A DNA stretch of 64,000 nt from positions 992,001 through 1,056,000 of the forward strand of contig JAHQRK010000006.1 of assembly GCA_019828595.1 (NCBI GenBank), read 5' to 3'. A program made the translations under genes and the position numbers. Positions 45,438 through 56,597 of the stretch are shown in pieces; within the stretch, counting starts at the first letter, position 1; each line of letters opens with the position of its first letter. Below the pieces are notes generated by a model. That model did not search any database. It had not been told where the DNA came from and saw nothing but the letters and a program-made list of their open reading frames with translations. Source of the stretch: Aphanomyces cochlioides (Eukaryota > Oomycota > Saprolegniomycetes > Saprolegniales > Verrucalvaceae).

Positions 45438-46165
45438 GCATCCCACAACGTCGGTGTTGAGGCATCGACTCCTGTAACAAGCTAATATACGTAGCAGAAA
45501 CCTTACCAGTCTGCAGGTTACACTCATCTTGACCACAAGGCACGCCTAGACGAGCAATTATCCTTGGACACTCTCGTGCACCGACGCAGGTGCCAACAGC
45601 TTGACAGTGCCAACTCGGGCGAGGTCCATGATGAGGTCTCTCCGACACTTGTGCAATAAACTTCCAACTTGATCGATTCATCTGTCAAGTGTCGAATACT
45701 CTATGATGTGGCTCTGGTGGATCGCTACCACCAGCGTTACAATTTCCGCAGCGGAAGTTGCGGAATGAGTGTGTCAGACTTCCGCAAATTAACGCAAACT
45801 CGACCGCAAAGTATATCTAGGTTGCTTCAACGAACTAAGCATGTGCGAAGTAGTTTAGTATATCAAGCGCACAACGTATCTGAAAGGTTGTGCTGCATTA
45901 AATCAATATCTATCGCTGCTGAAAGAGTGTTATATGTGCTTCCGCATTTCCGCAAAGGACAAAAAATGTAAGAATGGTACTGCCCAAAACTGTCTAGGGC
46001 CCATCTATTGCTTTTAAGCCATGCTCTTGTGGATTTGGAAATGCCAAAGTCTCAAAATGTTGGCCCGCAGTGAGCATATTCCGAGTTCTGTACATCGTGG
46101 ATGTGCTGAACGATTAGCCAATCAAAATGAATTTAAGGATATTTTCAGCCAAAATCATTGTCAAT
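45438..46165. other. Intergenic with TTCCGCA-rich patch
   Basis: No gene. Around 45736-45800 several TTCCGCA/TGCGGAA words occur; a second patch is at 46485-46610. See findings. Confidence 0.4.
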
Positions 46166-46212
46166 AAAGACTGGAATAATGAGGAATAACTATTCCTCAT
46201 ATTACAGTCTTT
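46166..46212. repeat. Long hairpin, about 22-bp arms
   Basis: AAAGACTG...ATGAGGAATA pairs with TATTCCTCAT...CAGTCTTT around a 2-nt loop, with one mismatch and one unpaired base. It is not next to any gene. Confidence 0.7.
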
Positions 46213-47114
46213 TCGGTGCCAAAACAATCTCTACTTTGTCAAGCTTGACACGACACTACGTAATGTCGAAGGAGATAATAACGATGTTTCCAAGTACTGA
46301 CTTGGGATGAAAACAATGAGTCCAATTAACAAGAAGCCGTCGATACAGTCATGTGGTATTATACCAAGCCTCCTTGGTTAGAAGAGGCTGCAAAAAATAA
46401 AATGTTCAAAAGACCAGCTTCCTCTGTGCATCGCACACTAACCAAGATCGATCTACCTTACTTTCCATTGATCTCGAAGCGACATTTTGCGGAATGGCCC
46501 TCCTCAACTTCCGCGTTTTGCGGAAAAAGCCTGCGGACCAGTGCTTTCAGAATTCCGCATATTTTTAAAAAATATCCGCAAAATTCGGAAAAATTTGCGG
46601 AAATTTTGACGCTGCCTACCACGACTACTCGCGACGCATCAGAGCCGATCAGCGGCGAGCCAGCCCACGTTTTGAGATCATAAATACTGATGCGCTTTGG
46701 TTCACTCGGGACGACGAGGTGGGGAAGAGCGTGCAGCCACGTATGAGGAGTCGAAGCGATGGTGATGGGGATGCAGAGCTCTGTCCATTGAAAACAGAAA
46801 ATTCGACAATGAGAAGCGATCTGGACTTATCACTTTCTTTACAGACTCAAGAGATGGAGGAGATGTCGAAGTGGTCTTTGACTGCAAGGGATGTGCCCCC
46901 GTCGGTTTTGTCCTGAAGAGCTTCACATGGCAGGATGATCGTCCTTGGCGTGTCTGAAATGCCGGTATACACCAAGAAAGGTTTCGAGTTGCACTGTACG
47001 GCTGTTGATTGTTGTCTAGTCGCCCAAGAGGGGGCAATTGGCGCTGATGGGTTTCCACTAACTCGTGCAGGAACGGCGTGGGACTTGCTGTCCCTCCGTG
47101 TGAACTGCTCGCTT

Positions 47115-47133
47115 GACTTGGATTATCCAAGTC
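47115..47133. repeat. Perfect palindrome, 9-bp arms
   Basis: GACTTGGAT-T-ATCCAAGTC; 13 bp before a second, longer palindrome. Confidence 0.75.
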
Positions 47134-47146
47134 AATTAAGTGACGT

Positions 47147-47175
47147 GTCGTGGTATCCAAGTTGGATACCACGAC
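47147..47175. repeat. Perfect palindrome, 14-bp arms
   Basis: GTCGTGGTATCCAA is followed by one base and its exact reverse complement. Confidence 0.8.
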
Positions 47176-48040
47176 AGCTCATCTTTCACGCGGAGCAACC
47201 TCTATCAATGGCACTGGAGATTAGCCGAGGGTTGTGGACGAGCTGAATTGGTTCCGATGACGACACCATCAATGTTTACAGCTCAGAAGGGCGAGAAGGG
47301 CGAGATGCGACCACTGGAAGATTTTTGGACGACAGTCTGCCCTAATCTCATCACTTTAAGCCGTCTCGGACAAGTAATCTTGGCCATGATGTTGGGAAAC
47401 CGCCGGTATCAATCCCGTAGCTTCCACCAAAAACTGAGTCGGCGTGAATGGATTGACGTCGAAGCATTCGAAACTTCATGTGATTCCCATCGCCACCAAA
47501 CCACCGACAAGGACTTGGACTTCCCCTTGCTCGATTGCTACAGCAAAATCAATAAGTCTATGGACAAGCAATGCTCTCGTATCGGCGACTGTGAACTCAA
47601 ATCATGCTCTTCCTTGAAGAATCTCATGCTCTGCAGTCCAACGACTGCGTTCCATGTTTGGATGATTTGAAACTATCAACGATGTGCATGAAACCGCCTG
47701 CGATTGTGGCGGCACTTCACTCACAGTCTTGACTATCGTGACTTTGTGCCTTTCATTTACTTGCTCTCGTCACGTGTCGATGGCATCCCAAACCTTTGTG
47801 GGGCGCCGCGACAAAGTTGGAGTCGACTCGAGTCTATACTGCCAATGCCAACAGGCATTGAACCACCCATAACCCTAAGTACTACATGTTGGCCCGTTGA
47901 ATCTGCCGAGGGTCCTTCCGTGACCAGATTTGCTTCAGCCCACAAGAATGCTTCACACCACGAAGCCGCCGTTGGGCATTCGGCTGCTTGCAGCGGGTCA
48001 ATTTTAAAGAGTAAGAGTAGATCTATCCATTTTCATACCT

Positions 48041-48094
48041 GCGATGCACCGCGAAGATCATTATTCAAGACGAATGATCTTCGCGGTGCATCGC
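48041..48094. repeat. Perfect inverted repeat, 22-bp arms, 10-nt loop
   Basis: Arm 48041-48062 (starting GCGATGCACCGCGAAG) is the exact reverse complement of 48073-48094. If transcribed, the stem is long and perfect enough to be a small-RNA or structured-RNA precursor; as DNA it could be a foldback element. Confidence 0.8.
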
Positions 48095-49597
48095 TTGCTG
48101 TCTGGAATGAAGTCATTTGCACGTTGGGCAAGCCAAGGCATTCTCTCGATGGAGAAGCTTAATTCGTCGAGTGCGGGAGATCTCTGCCGAAGGAATATGA
48201 CTTCGATGCCACAGAGAAGTGACATCCGACAGGAATAGAAGTCCATTCGTCAGTTCGTCATTATGAGGTTGTCGAGGGCTGATTCACGGGGCCGCTCCAT
48301 TATACTGCTTGGACCAGGCGTCTTCGTGTGGAAGTTTGATGTGCGATTTTACAGACTTTTGTCTTGAAACTCCAGCCACAGAAGACAGATTCATGGCTTG
48401 GGGTGGCTCATTGTACGAGCTGCTCGATGCTGTGGAAGACCTTGACCATACTTCGTTGTCAAGCAGCCCCAGATTGCCTGGGGGGCTATCGTAGAGGTAA
48501 AAGCGTCCAAGTTGAACCTCTCCATTTCTCTCCTCTCGAGTTCTGTTCGCGAGATCTCGCTGAGGGAGATTTGAACAAGGCATGCGTTTCAAATTGGATG
48601 CAACTTGGACCCCGGTTGGTCTCTCAACCATTCCAGCCACGTCGTTACACTTTATCCCACTGAACTCACCTCGTCTCCAGCTAGCATATCAATCACTCCA
48701 TTGACATCTCGTGGTGCATTCAAGGGTGAATGAAGCCTCGCGTATCAAGTAGCTCATGATCCACGAGTTACCGTCGCTTCCACCTCTCCGTGTCGAAGTC
48801 ATTCCTTTGCGAGTGTTGCGTCGTTTCGTTTCGGTCCTCGTGGACTGATGTGTGCGGTGGCGTGGTTAAGCCATGCTCCGCCACGTCACAGGCTTGTTCT
48901 CCGAACAGCCGAGTGTCTGCCGCCAGTGAATTGCACGTTGAAGCCACTTCAAGATCAAGACCAAGACTCAACGACCAAGGCTCAGCCGAGAAGACTGCCG
49001 TACGGTCGGTGAGAAGACAATCAAGAGTTCAACAAGTCAAGGAAGAGAAGATGAGATTTAGATCTTAGTCTCAGTCTGTGTTTTGCTAGCTACTGCGCAA
49101 GTCAATCAAGTGCATATTCACGGGAGACAGCACTCCCCTATCTGTGTGTTTGAGTGACGAAACGCGGCGGTTTCAGGGAAACAGCACATGGACTCGCCTG
49201 TGGGTGAAAGCTTCCAAGATATTCTCCACGTGGTCTTCAAATGAAAGACCATTCAGGAACGTGAAAGATCTCCCGAGGGATCACATAAGCTCGCGTCATC
49301 ATGATATGCACGCCATTGAATTTCATCCAGAGATTATGACAAAAACGACGTTACGATAGACATTTGAAAGATGTGAAAAGACTTCAGTCGGTTGGAAACA
49401 CGAGACTAACAACCAAAAAGACCATTCTAGGAGGTCCTCCTTGGGGGGTTTTGGTTTCTGATCGAGGTCGAGATGAAACTTGAGGCCCTCTCCTCCCTTC
49501 CGGAACGACATGAAGAACGAGGAGATAGGCCGATCTTAGCAAACAGTCACTTGGGCGATAGGGGTAGTCAGTCAACAATATCTTGACTAGCGACAAC

Positions 49598-50129
49598 ATG
49601 CAACATCACCACCACGACGATCGCCGCATCCGCCGGCACTATCGTGTCATCGTTTTAGCGTCATTCTGCCAAGTGCCAAGGTGCCCTCGCTTTGCCAAAG
49701 AAGATTCGTTTTGCCTCTTCCATGCGCGTCACGTTGAAGGATGCCCAAGCGCTTCGCCAGCACCAGAAAGACTGTGTGCCTCCCCGCTGACATCCACTGC
49801 TTCAGACAGTGAACGCGCCGAGTTTCCACCGCAGAGAGAAGAGAGGGGCTTGATCAGCTTCAGCGCTCGCTGTCGGTACCATGGCTGCAATTCTTATGCG
49901 CGCTACGGCGGTCGTTGCACGCGCCATGGCGGGGGACATTGCAAATTGCACGACCCCCTCACAAACGGCTGGCCTCTGTCGTCTTCATGGTGGTGGCTCT
50001 CGCTGCAAGATCCAAGGCTGCTCTAAATTCGCCCGTCTTCGTGGACTTTGCTCGGCCCACGCCAAGATCATGGCCGCTGAATTTAGCCGAAGAAGCACCA
50101 CCCATTCGATAGATAGATATGCAACATGA
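49598..50129 (+). pseudogene. Four-finger zinc-finger gene, copy 4, frameshifted
   Basis: Starts at ATG 49598 with the His-rich MQHHHHDDRRIRRHY, then finger 1 CQVPRCPRFAKEDSFCLFH, a spacer and finger 2 CRYHGCNSYARYGGRCTRH. At about 49930 the linker and the beginning of finger 3 have lost about 11 nt compared with copies 2 and 3. This removes the first Cys of finger 3 and shifts the frame. The rest continues in another frame as NCTTPSQTAGLCRLH and finger 4 CKIQGCSKFARLRGLCSAH, to TGA 50127. As it stands the gene makes a two-finger protein with a random tail. Confidence 0.75.
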
Positions 50130-51116
50130 AGAGATGACTGTTCTTGAAGTTGAAATTGCGCAACAGAGTTTGTTGGCAATGGGACAGCGTTCGCCATGTC
50201 CTGAGCATCGTGGCATTGGCTAGCTATAGCCCAAGTCGATGCATCAACACGCAAATAGAACAGAAGCAGTGGCAATGATAGCATTCTCCGCACGCTTGGA
50301 CCGGCAATCGCCAGCTTGAAAGTAAAACTGTAACGAATTACTCCCTCGCTAGCATTTCCAAACCTCGATGTGAAAAGTAGTTTTATGCTGTCAGCGGCTT
50401 CTTGGGATGCCTTCAGGATGACAGAGATCGATTCGGTTGAGAAGCATCGAGCTAAGAGAGCAGTAAACCCATTGAGCAATGGGATGTGGAAGTTGTCGCA
50501 GTGCGAGATAAGAACGGATGCGTTTCAAGGGTACGACACAAGGATAGGCAAAAGTTTCGCCGATGTCGTTCCAAACTTTGCACTGCCATCACCATCGCAA
50601 CCACACGGTAGTGTTGTTCTCTCCATTACGCGATTTGCCCCTCGAGACACATGCAGTGCAACATCTTGAGCCGCTCAAGCATCCACTGTGAAACCCTTAG
50701 CCAGTGTTATTTCTTAACAGTGCGTGCTGCTGGGATTGCCGATGTGAGACTAAAGTGCACCTGAAACAAGTTGCCATGAGTTTGAGGTGGGGGGGCTTGA
50801 ACAAAAGGGGGCTCATCATATCGTGGTGTGCCTTCAATGGTCTTCTTGAAATGCAGATAAATAAATACTCTTGCAGTCCTCTTTCCCCAATGTCGATGTC
50901 CAAGGGTCCTGGCTTAGTGACCCCCCAGTCGAACTTCAAACGGATTGATAACGGAGAGCCTCATCATGGTACAAAACGAGGTTTCGAAGGCAAGTGCTCT
51001 ACATTGGCTGGTCCTTCACGACGAGTTGCACACGAAGTCGAAGCGACTATCGCGCCGTCGTCTTCCTTCCCCACCATCGATCATCAAGCAGACTGCGACT
51101 CATCGTCGAACAAGAG
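50130..51116. other. Intergenic, no gene
   Basis: About 1 kb between zinc-finger copy 4 and the DHHC promoter. A 140-codon open frame at 50704-51126 has no recognisable features. Confidence 0.45.
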
Positions 51117-51141
51117 ATCCGGATAACATTTTTATCCGGAT
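51117..51141. promoter_or_regulatory. Inverted ATCCGGATAA pair upstream of DHHC gene
   Basis: ATCCGGATAA (51117-51126) and its exact reverse complement TTATCCGGAT (51132-51141) are separated by 5 bp and lie 68 bp before the start codon. The same core occurs in front of PCNA and the second choline-transporter gene. Confidence 0.5.
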
Positions 51142-51208
51142 GTTCCTTCATGACCCATACTAGTATTGCAATGCTCTTCCAACATCGAAGGTGAGGGCAT
51201 CGACCACT

Positions 51209-52246
51209 ATGGACTCAATCTGTGGCTCTAGCTCAGTCGTACGAGCACTCAGTTGGATCCCAGTGGCGCTTGTGACTGCCTTGATCACATTGGAATATGT
51301 TGTCTTCGTCCAATACCACATCCGTGCCAAACTCAGCGAAGGTGACGATTCAGTCTGGTTGGTGCTCGAATTCGTCTTATTCAATGCGCTTACCGCGCTC
51401 ACTGTTTTCTCGTACTACGCCGTCGTCACAACAGGTAGGGTTATCACGCTATTATTTTGGTTGACGTTCGAAAGATCCTGGGCTGGTCAACGAGGCGACG
51501 GCCGACTATCTCCGAGCACGTGCATCTCAAGCTGGGATTCAACTGCCCATGTGTCGGAGTTGCTTGAAACCCAAGCCCACCCGTGCTCACCACTGCAGCG
51601 TTTGCCGTATGTGCGTCGTCAAGATGGGTAAGTCGTCTCATCTTATTGTCATTGCTGACTGCAAAGTGTAGATCACCATTGTCCATGGGTTGGAAACTGT
51701 GTTGGTCTCCGGAACTACAAGTACTTCTTCCTCTTTGTCAGCTACGGTGCCATCACTTGCGCATGGATTCTCTTTCGGCTCTTTGACGTGCGTTATTTCA
51801 TGTCAGTCATGTGATATGACTATTCTGTCTGTAGAAATTCGTTCGCGCAGTGCACCATTTGGACAATTCGTTGCCACTACATGCTCTAATCGCATACGTC
51901 ATGTCTGCCAGTGTGACACTGTCACTCTTGATCTTTGTTTGCTTCCATACCTACTTGATCTGCAATGGCCAAACGACGCTCGAACTCAACATCTATGGTC
52001 GGCGAAGTCCTTACAAGTATCACCAGGTACATCAATTCTTTAATACGACGTTGTGAGATCGACTTGTAGATTGCTCAAAACTGGCGAGCTGTCTTTGGCA
52101 CGAAGCGATACACGTGGTGGTTACCCCTTGTGGCCGACGGCGCGGATTTGGAGTACTTGCACTGGTCAAGAGGCCACCAAGCTCCAGTGACTGATCGGTC
52201 GTACTACGACGATGACGACGAAGCTGACGTGAGCTTGATATTGTAA
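51209..52246 (+). CDS. DHHC-type palmitoyltransferase
   Basis: Five exons with introns at 51435-51474, 51628-51671, about 51789-51835 and about 52027-52070. Four membrane helices flank the cysteine-rich domain: [18 protein letters not shown] is followed by the catalytic [16 protein letters not shown]. The DHHC codons are split by the second intron (MCVVKM|DHHC). The enzyme forms an acyl-Cys intermediate and S-palmitoylates membrane-associated proteins, usually at the Golgi or ER. After the last helix comes a short tail that ends in an acidic stretch ([14 protein letters not shown]). It ends 82 bp before the stop of PCNA. Confidence 0.9.
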
Positions 52247-52328
52247 AGACAAACAATAAGATACGAGAAAGAGCGACGTTTCCAGTGAATTCTACTAAAT
52301 ATACGAACGTACGGAGGAAGTGGCTAGC

Positions 52329-53111
52329 TTAATTGGCATCTTCTTCGACCTTGGGAGCTAAGTAGTATCGGATGTAGCCCATTTCCCCAATCGCGTATTC
52401 AATCACAACAGGCACGCCTGGAGACATGGACAACGTCACGGTAGCACTCAAAGGCGTAGCTTTCGTGAACATGTTGAGGTATCGCAACGCAAACGTAAGT
52501 TCAACGGGTTCTTCCATGTGGATGATCACTCGGTCTTCTTCCTTTTCAGCAGCAGCATTGTTCTTCAACGTGATGTTGCCGTTGCCCAAATCGCCCGAGA
52601 CACTGAACTTGACACCTTCCTTGCTCACACTAATCGTGCACGTGTCGCCCATCGTGTGCAAATCACGGCAGATACGTTGAAATTCCGCAGCAGGCATGCG
52701 GACAGTCGCAACATATTCAGTCGATGGGATACCCAAATGTTCGCTGTCAATATCCATCAACTTGAGGCCGAAATCCGAGATACGGTCACCCGACGACGCT
52801 TCAAACGTAATATTGAGCACATCGCCTTCGTCTTCCGCCGAAAGCGACAAAGCATCGTCATTGCCTGAGCACTTCAAGATCTTGGACAGCGAAGCAGTTT
52901 GGATACCCAACGAAATGTTGCGGTCGCATCGGTAATGTTCAAATCCTTCCGCGCGCAACAAAAGCGACACCAACGAGACGTGGGATCCGTCCATAGATTG
53001 GAGAGCAAGGCCAGACTTGGTGCAGTCAATGTTGCCTTCAGAGATGAGTTCTTTCATCGCTTCGATGATCAACTTGACGATCTTTCCTTGGGACAATCGC
53101 GCTTCGAACAT
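52329..53111 (-). CDS. PCNA: Proliferating cell nuclear antigen (sliding clamp)
   Basis: An intronless 260-residue protein, the standard PCNA length. It begins [20 protein letters not shown]. The conserved core is present: [20 protein letters not shown], the interdomain connector region around [16 protein letters not shown], and the C-terminal [21 protein letters not shown] that helps form the PIP-box pocket. It clamps DNA polymerases and repair factors on DNA. The open frame extends 21 codons upstream of ATG 53111, but family alignment fixes this start. The promoter contains a triple ATCCGGAT cluster (53215-53252). Confidence 0.97.
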   Translation of the reverse strand: MFEARLSQGKIVKLIIEAMKELISEGNIDCTKSGLALQSMDGSHVSLVSLLLRAEGFEHYRCDRNISLGIQTASLSKILKCSGNDDALSLSAEDEGDVLNITFEASSGDRISDFGLKLMDIDSEHLGIPSTEYVATVRMPAAEFQRICRDLHTMGDTCTISVSKEGVKFSVSGDLGNGNITLKNNAAAEKEEDRVIIHMEEPVELTFALRYLNMFTKATPLSATVTLSMSPGVPVVIEYAIGEMGYIRYYLAPKVEEDAN

Positions 53112-53214
53112 GGCACCGGCAGAGCAAATTTCAAAATGAATGAAAAAAATCGATGGCGAGGTTCCATTAGCCAATCAGAAACGTCCCCTCCAAATCTTGC
53201 GCGGCAACTGAGCG

Positions 53215-53252
53215 TATCCGGATAAAGATCCGGATAAGCAACATCCGGATAC
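53215..53252. promoter_or_regulatory. Triple ATCCGGAT cluster upstream of PCNA
   Basis: Three copies of the self-complementary ATCCGGAT (within TATCCGGATA at 53215, ATCCGGATA at 53228, ATCCGGATAC at 53243) lie 104-142 bp before the PCNA start codon. Confidence 0.55.
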
Positions 53253-55808
53253 GAAAGATCGCGCAGTGCACGGCGAAGAGTCACAGGACAATGGTCTCAT
53301 CAAGATGTCAGACTCTTGTGACAGGAATTGGATGCTGGAAGAGAATCGTACAATCTTTAGCGTTGTTTTCATGGATGTTAGAAGGCTGGGGTGCTAAGAA
53401 TCTCTCATTTATGTTTTGATCTCATCGTCAATAACGAAGAGGGTCGGGCGGGAGAAACTGCGCGGTAAAGTCCATAAACCTGACTAGCGACAAATGCTCG
53501 GAGACCAAAGTGAACCGGACAAATATCATCGTGTACGAGCCTACAAAGGATGGATGAGAAGAGTTGAACAAATGCTACAGTATACCTCTAAAAGACTGCT
53601 GCGTCGACAATGCATAATTTGGGTATGAAACCTGGAGATGTAAATTTGGGAACTTGGGAGACTTGATTTCGGCGTTGCGGTCACCATTCACTAAACCTCT
53701 CGCAAGTCTCGTCGTGCAATAATCCAACGACGAAAATCAAACCGTGATTGCTATACCTCCGACGAAAAGTGCAAGAGGCTCAATGGACCAGGTTTGGTTG
53801 TAGAGAGTCGATGTATTTGTAAGCTTAATAGAGTGGACTCTCTGCACTATAAGTGCTGAGAATAGCTGGATCAATCTATGAATAGCTTGGCAAACGAATG
53901 GACATGTTGTCAACCTAATCGACTCCAACTGTTTCCCGCAGGATGCGATGAAGATTTCTCGGAGCTTGGAAGCTTGGATCTTGATGTCCTTGCATTTCGC
54001 TTGCATTGTCTTGAGCTGCAGTTTGGGCTCCCGTTGCTCTTGCATGATGGCACTCATTCTGAAGCTTGAATCAATCCATACTCGAGGTCGACTTTGTTAA
54101 TGCACTCTTCACGGAAACAGGCATCCTCTCTCCTTTTACTATGAAATCACAATAATGTTGCAATTCACACATGCGTGAGAAGGACATTTGTGAAATGACT
54201 GCCTCGTCAATGGCAACTGAATGAACAGCATCATCCATTTGAATTGTCAACAATGGCGTTAATAGGAAAATGGATTACGAAATTTCTCTATTAATGTCTT
54301 CTGCAGAACACCTTGCTATCATTGACTTGGAACCCACTCAGCCAAGTGAGATCATGGATACACAGGACATAGAGAGCAAACATGGACGAAACAAAAGGCG
54401 CAATGATGGAACAGTAGTGAAATCTACTGCTCTCGACGCCAAAGAGTCGCTAGGATATCGTTCCCGTTGCACACTTGTGCTTCTCTTTGCAATCTTTCAT
54501 GGACAGGACTTACTAAGCTTACCGAAGTCGTTGGAATGCTGACGAGCAGAGATGTTGATATCTACAGTCTGATGTGCAGTAGTTGTTCCGCAGTCCTTGC
54601 GTATTAAAACTCTTAGTTCAAGCACATGCTTGAACCCATCCATGGCTTGATACTCTCACAATGTCAGGTGCAGACTGCACCTGAGTAAACACTGCACGGT
54701 GCAGTGTTTACTGTGATCTTGTGATTACTCAAGCTGGATTATCCATTGTCGTCAAATCTTCATGAGGCGAAAAGGATGATTGGCGACACCAGGCAACTCT
54801 CCGTTATCTCCACTGCACATTGAAAACATTCCAATGCTTCGCCTCCCAAACCCTTCTCTAGCTAGCCACTATTGGAATTCATCTCGTTTCTGTGCTTGAG
54901 CTGTGCTGAGTGGATCAATTGATGATTTTTCTGGCGACAACAACGCACTCAGACGCCATGAGATCAATTTCTTCGTGAGCGCTTCAAGAAGAACCCATCG
55001 CCAAATTCAAATTCATACTTGGCAGGTCCTCTGCGACAACAACATCTTCCACGAAAAAACCGAATAGGCGAGGTTGCACGGCCAAGTATTTTTTCACGTC
55101 CATGCCACTGTCACGATCGTTGTGAAATAGCACAAGAATCGCCCATTGCGTGGTCTATGCTGCCTTGTGGAACAAAACGTGTGGATACATCCCTTCTATC
55201 TCTCTTGAGAGAAACGCATCTTCATTTCTATGGTCTTGTCAGGTTCAGCAGGATCCAATCTCATTGCCAAAGTGTGTGATTGTAACAAAATGAAAAAACA
55301 AGCAGATAAACACAAGAAATTCCTCAGTTTGCGGCCCTCCACAACGCGACTTTTGGCACTGTACAAACAACAAAATACCAAAAGCAGGTGGTTCATGTCA
55401 CGCACACTGCCATATACTTCGAAGTATGCCGCACAGAATTTCCTTAATTCATTATCAACATGAATTTTTGGTCCACCATCATCTCTTCGGCACAGCACAA
55501 GTATACAAATATCAAGTCAAAATGAAAGAAACTGCTATTTATCGGCATCGAGCCAGGTGAACTTTAAGTATGCTAACGAGGCGACATGAACGGTCAATAT
55601 GTGGTGTATTTAATACATGCCTTTGAGCTCTGTTGGATCTGTTGGATTTGACGAAGGCACACATTGTGTAAATGCTTGAACGGAATTGAGATACAGATTG
55701 AGATGCAAGAAGGACGATTTAAGGAAATTTCCGCCCAGGTTGAGTTACGCATGTCGCGTCAGAAATGTTTCTTTCGTCGGTCTGCAATCTCATTTCCAAA
55801 TTCCAGCA
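53253..55808. other. Gene-poor stretch with two hairpins
   Basis: About 2.5 kb without recognisable genes. Short open frames such as 54270-54542 are not convincing. Two adjacent palindromes at 54665-54712 are listed separately. Confidence 0.5.
54665..54712. repeat. Two adjacent perfect palindromes
   Basis: CAGGTGCA-GAC-TGCACCTG (54665-54683) is followed at once by AGTAAACACTGCAC-G-GTGCAGTGTTTACT in two 14-bp arms (54684-54712). Both share the TGCA core. Confidence 0.8.
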
Positions 55809-56597
55809 ATGCATCTCAAGCGTGAATCGCAACGATCGTTTGCGTCCTTAAGCGGCAGCAAGCTCTCATGGATGGACTTTCGGTCCTCCGCGACGTCATC
55901 TCTTCGCATTGCAGCTCAGCTCCATCATGAACTCGTGTCGGTGAAAGTGAAAGGCAAGCCGCAAGTGTGCCCAGATCGTCCATCGTTCTTCTTCACCAAC
56001 TACACGATGCACATTACCTGCCCAACGACAAATGTGTTTTGGGTCGTCCGGCAACGCTATTCGCGAGTGTATGCGAACCGTCAATCGATCCTTAAATCTG
56101 CGCATGACCTCAAGAAATGCCCATCGGAAGGCAAACAGTTGATTCGATCAATCATGCGCCCATTGCAAGTCTTTCCCAAACGCCGTCTTGGCGTTGACGA
56201 CGACTCGGTGATTGCTGAACGTGCGGAAGGATTCACGAACTACATCAATGCTCTCTTTCAAGCACGTGAAGGTTGTATTCTTGCATACGACGAAGTCGAT
56301 GCAACGACGAAATCTGTGCTCGAGTCCATTGTCAAGCACATTGAATCCGCGATTGATATCCCCGAGCTTCACAAGAAGGAAGAAGCCAAGTGGCGTGAAC
56401 GCATGGCTCGCATCGAAGATCACGATGCTCGTCCAGAAGACGACTCAACATGCTCGATCTGTCTCGAAGACCTTGAACAAGGTGCACCTGCTTTCACCAA
56501 CATTCGTCTTGGGTGCTCGCATGCTTTCCACCACGAGTGTGTCAGTACGTGGCTAACTCGACAAGCAACATGCCCATTGTGTCGCGTGAGTGCTTAA
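55809..56597 (+). CDS. PX-like and RING-H2 domain protein, paralogue 1
   Basis: A single-exon 262-residue protein. Residues about 35-165 resemble a PX phosphoinositide-binding fold: VFWVVRQRYSRVYANRQSI, then FPKRRLGVDDDSVIAERAEGF, with the basic stretch before and the helix after it. The C-terminus is a RING-H2 finger, CSICLEDLEQ...LGCSHAFHHECVSTWL...CPLC, with all eight zinc ligands present. It is probably an E3 ubiquitin ligase on endosomal membranes. The frame is open upstream to 55686 without an ATG; ATG 55809 was chosen. A diverged paralogue lies 545 bp downstream in the same direction. Confidence 0.82.
   Translation: MHLKRESQRSFASLSGSKLSWMDFRSSATSSLRIAAQLHHELVSVKVKGKPQVCPDRPSFFFTNYTMHITCPTTNVFWVVRQRYSRVYANRQSILKSAHDLKKCPSEGKQLIRSIMRPLQVFPKRRLGVDDDSVIAERAEGFTNYINALFQAREGCILAYDEVDATTKSVLESIVKHIESAIDIPELHKKEEAKWRERMARIEDHDARPEDDSTCSICLEDLEQGAPAFTNIRLGCSHAFHHECVSTWLTRQATCPLCRVSA

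Larger units (their letters stand above)
46213..49597. other. Gene-poor stretch with hairpins
   Basis: About 3.4 kb without a recognisable gene. Short open frames only. It contains the perfect inverted repeats listed separately at 47115-47133, 47147-47175 and 48041-48094. Confidence 0.5.

Noticed and set aside
38083..50129. WRKY transcription factors
   Set aside because: No WRKYGQK core or WRKY-type zinc ligand pattern is present; the WRKY19-like name would be an annotation carry-over.
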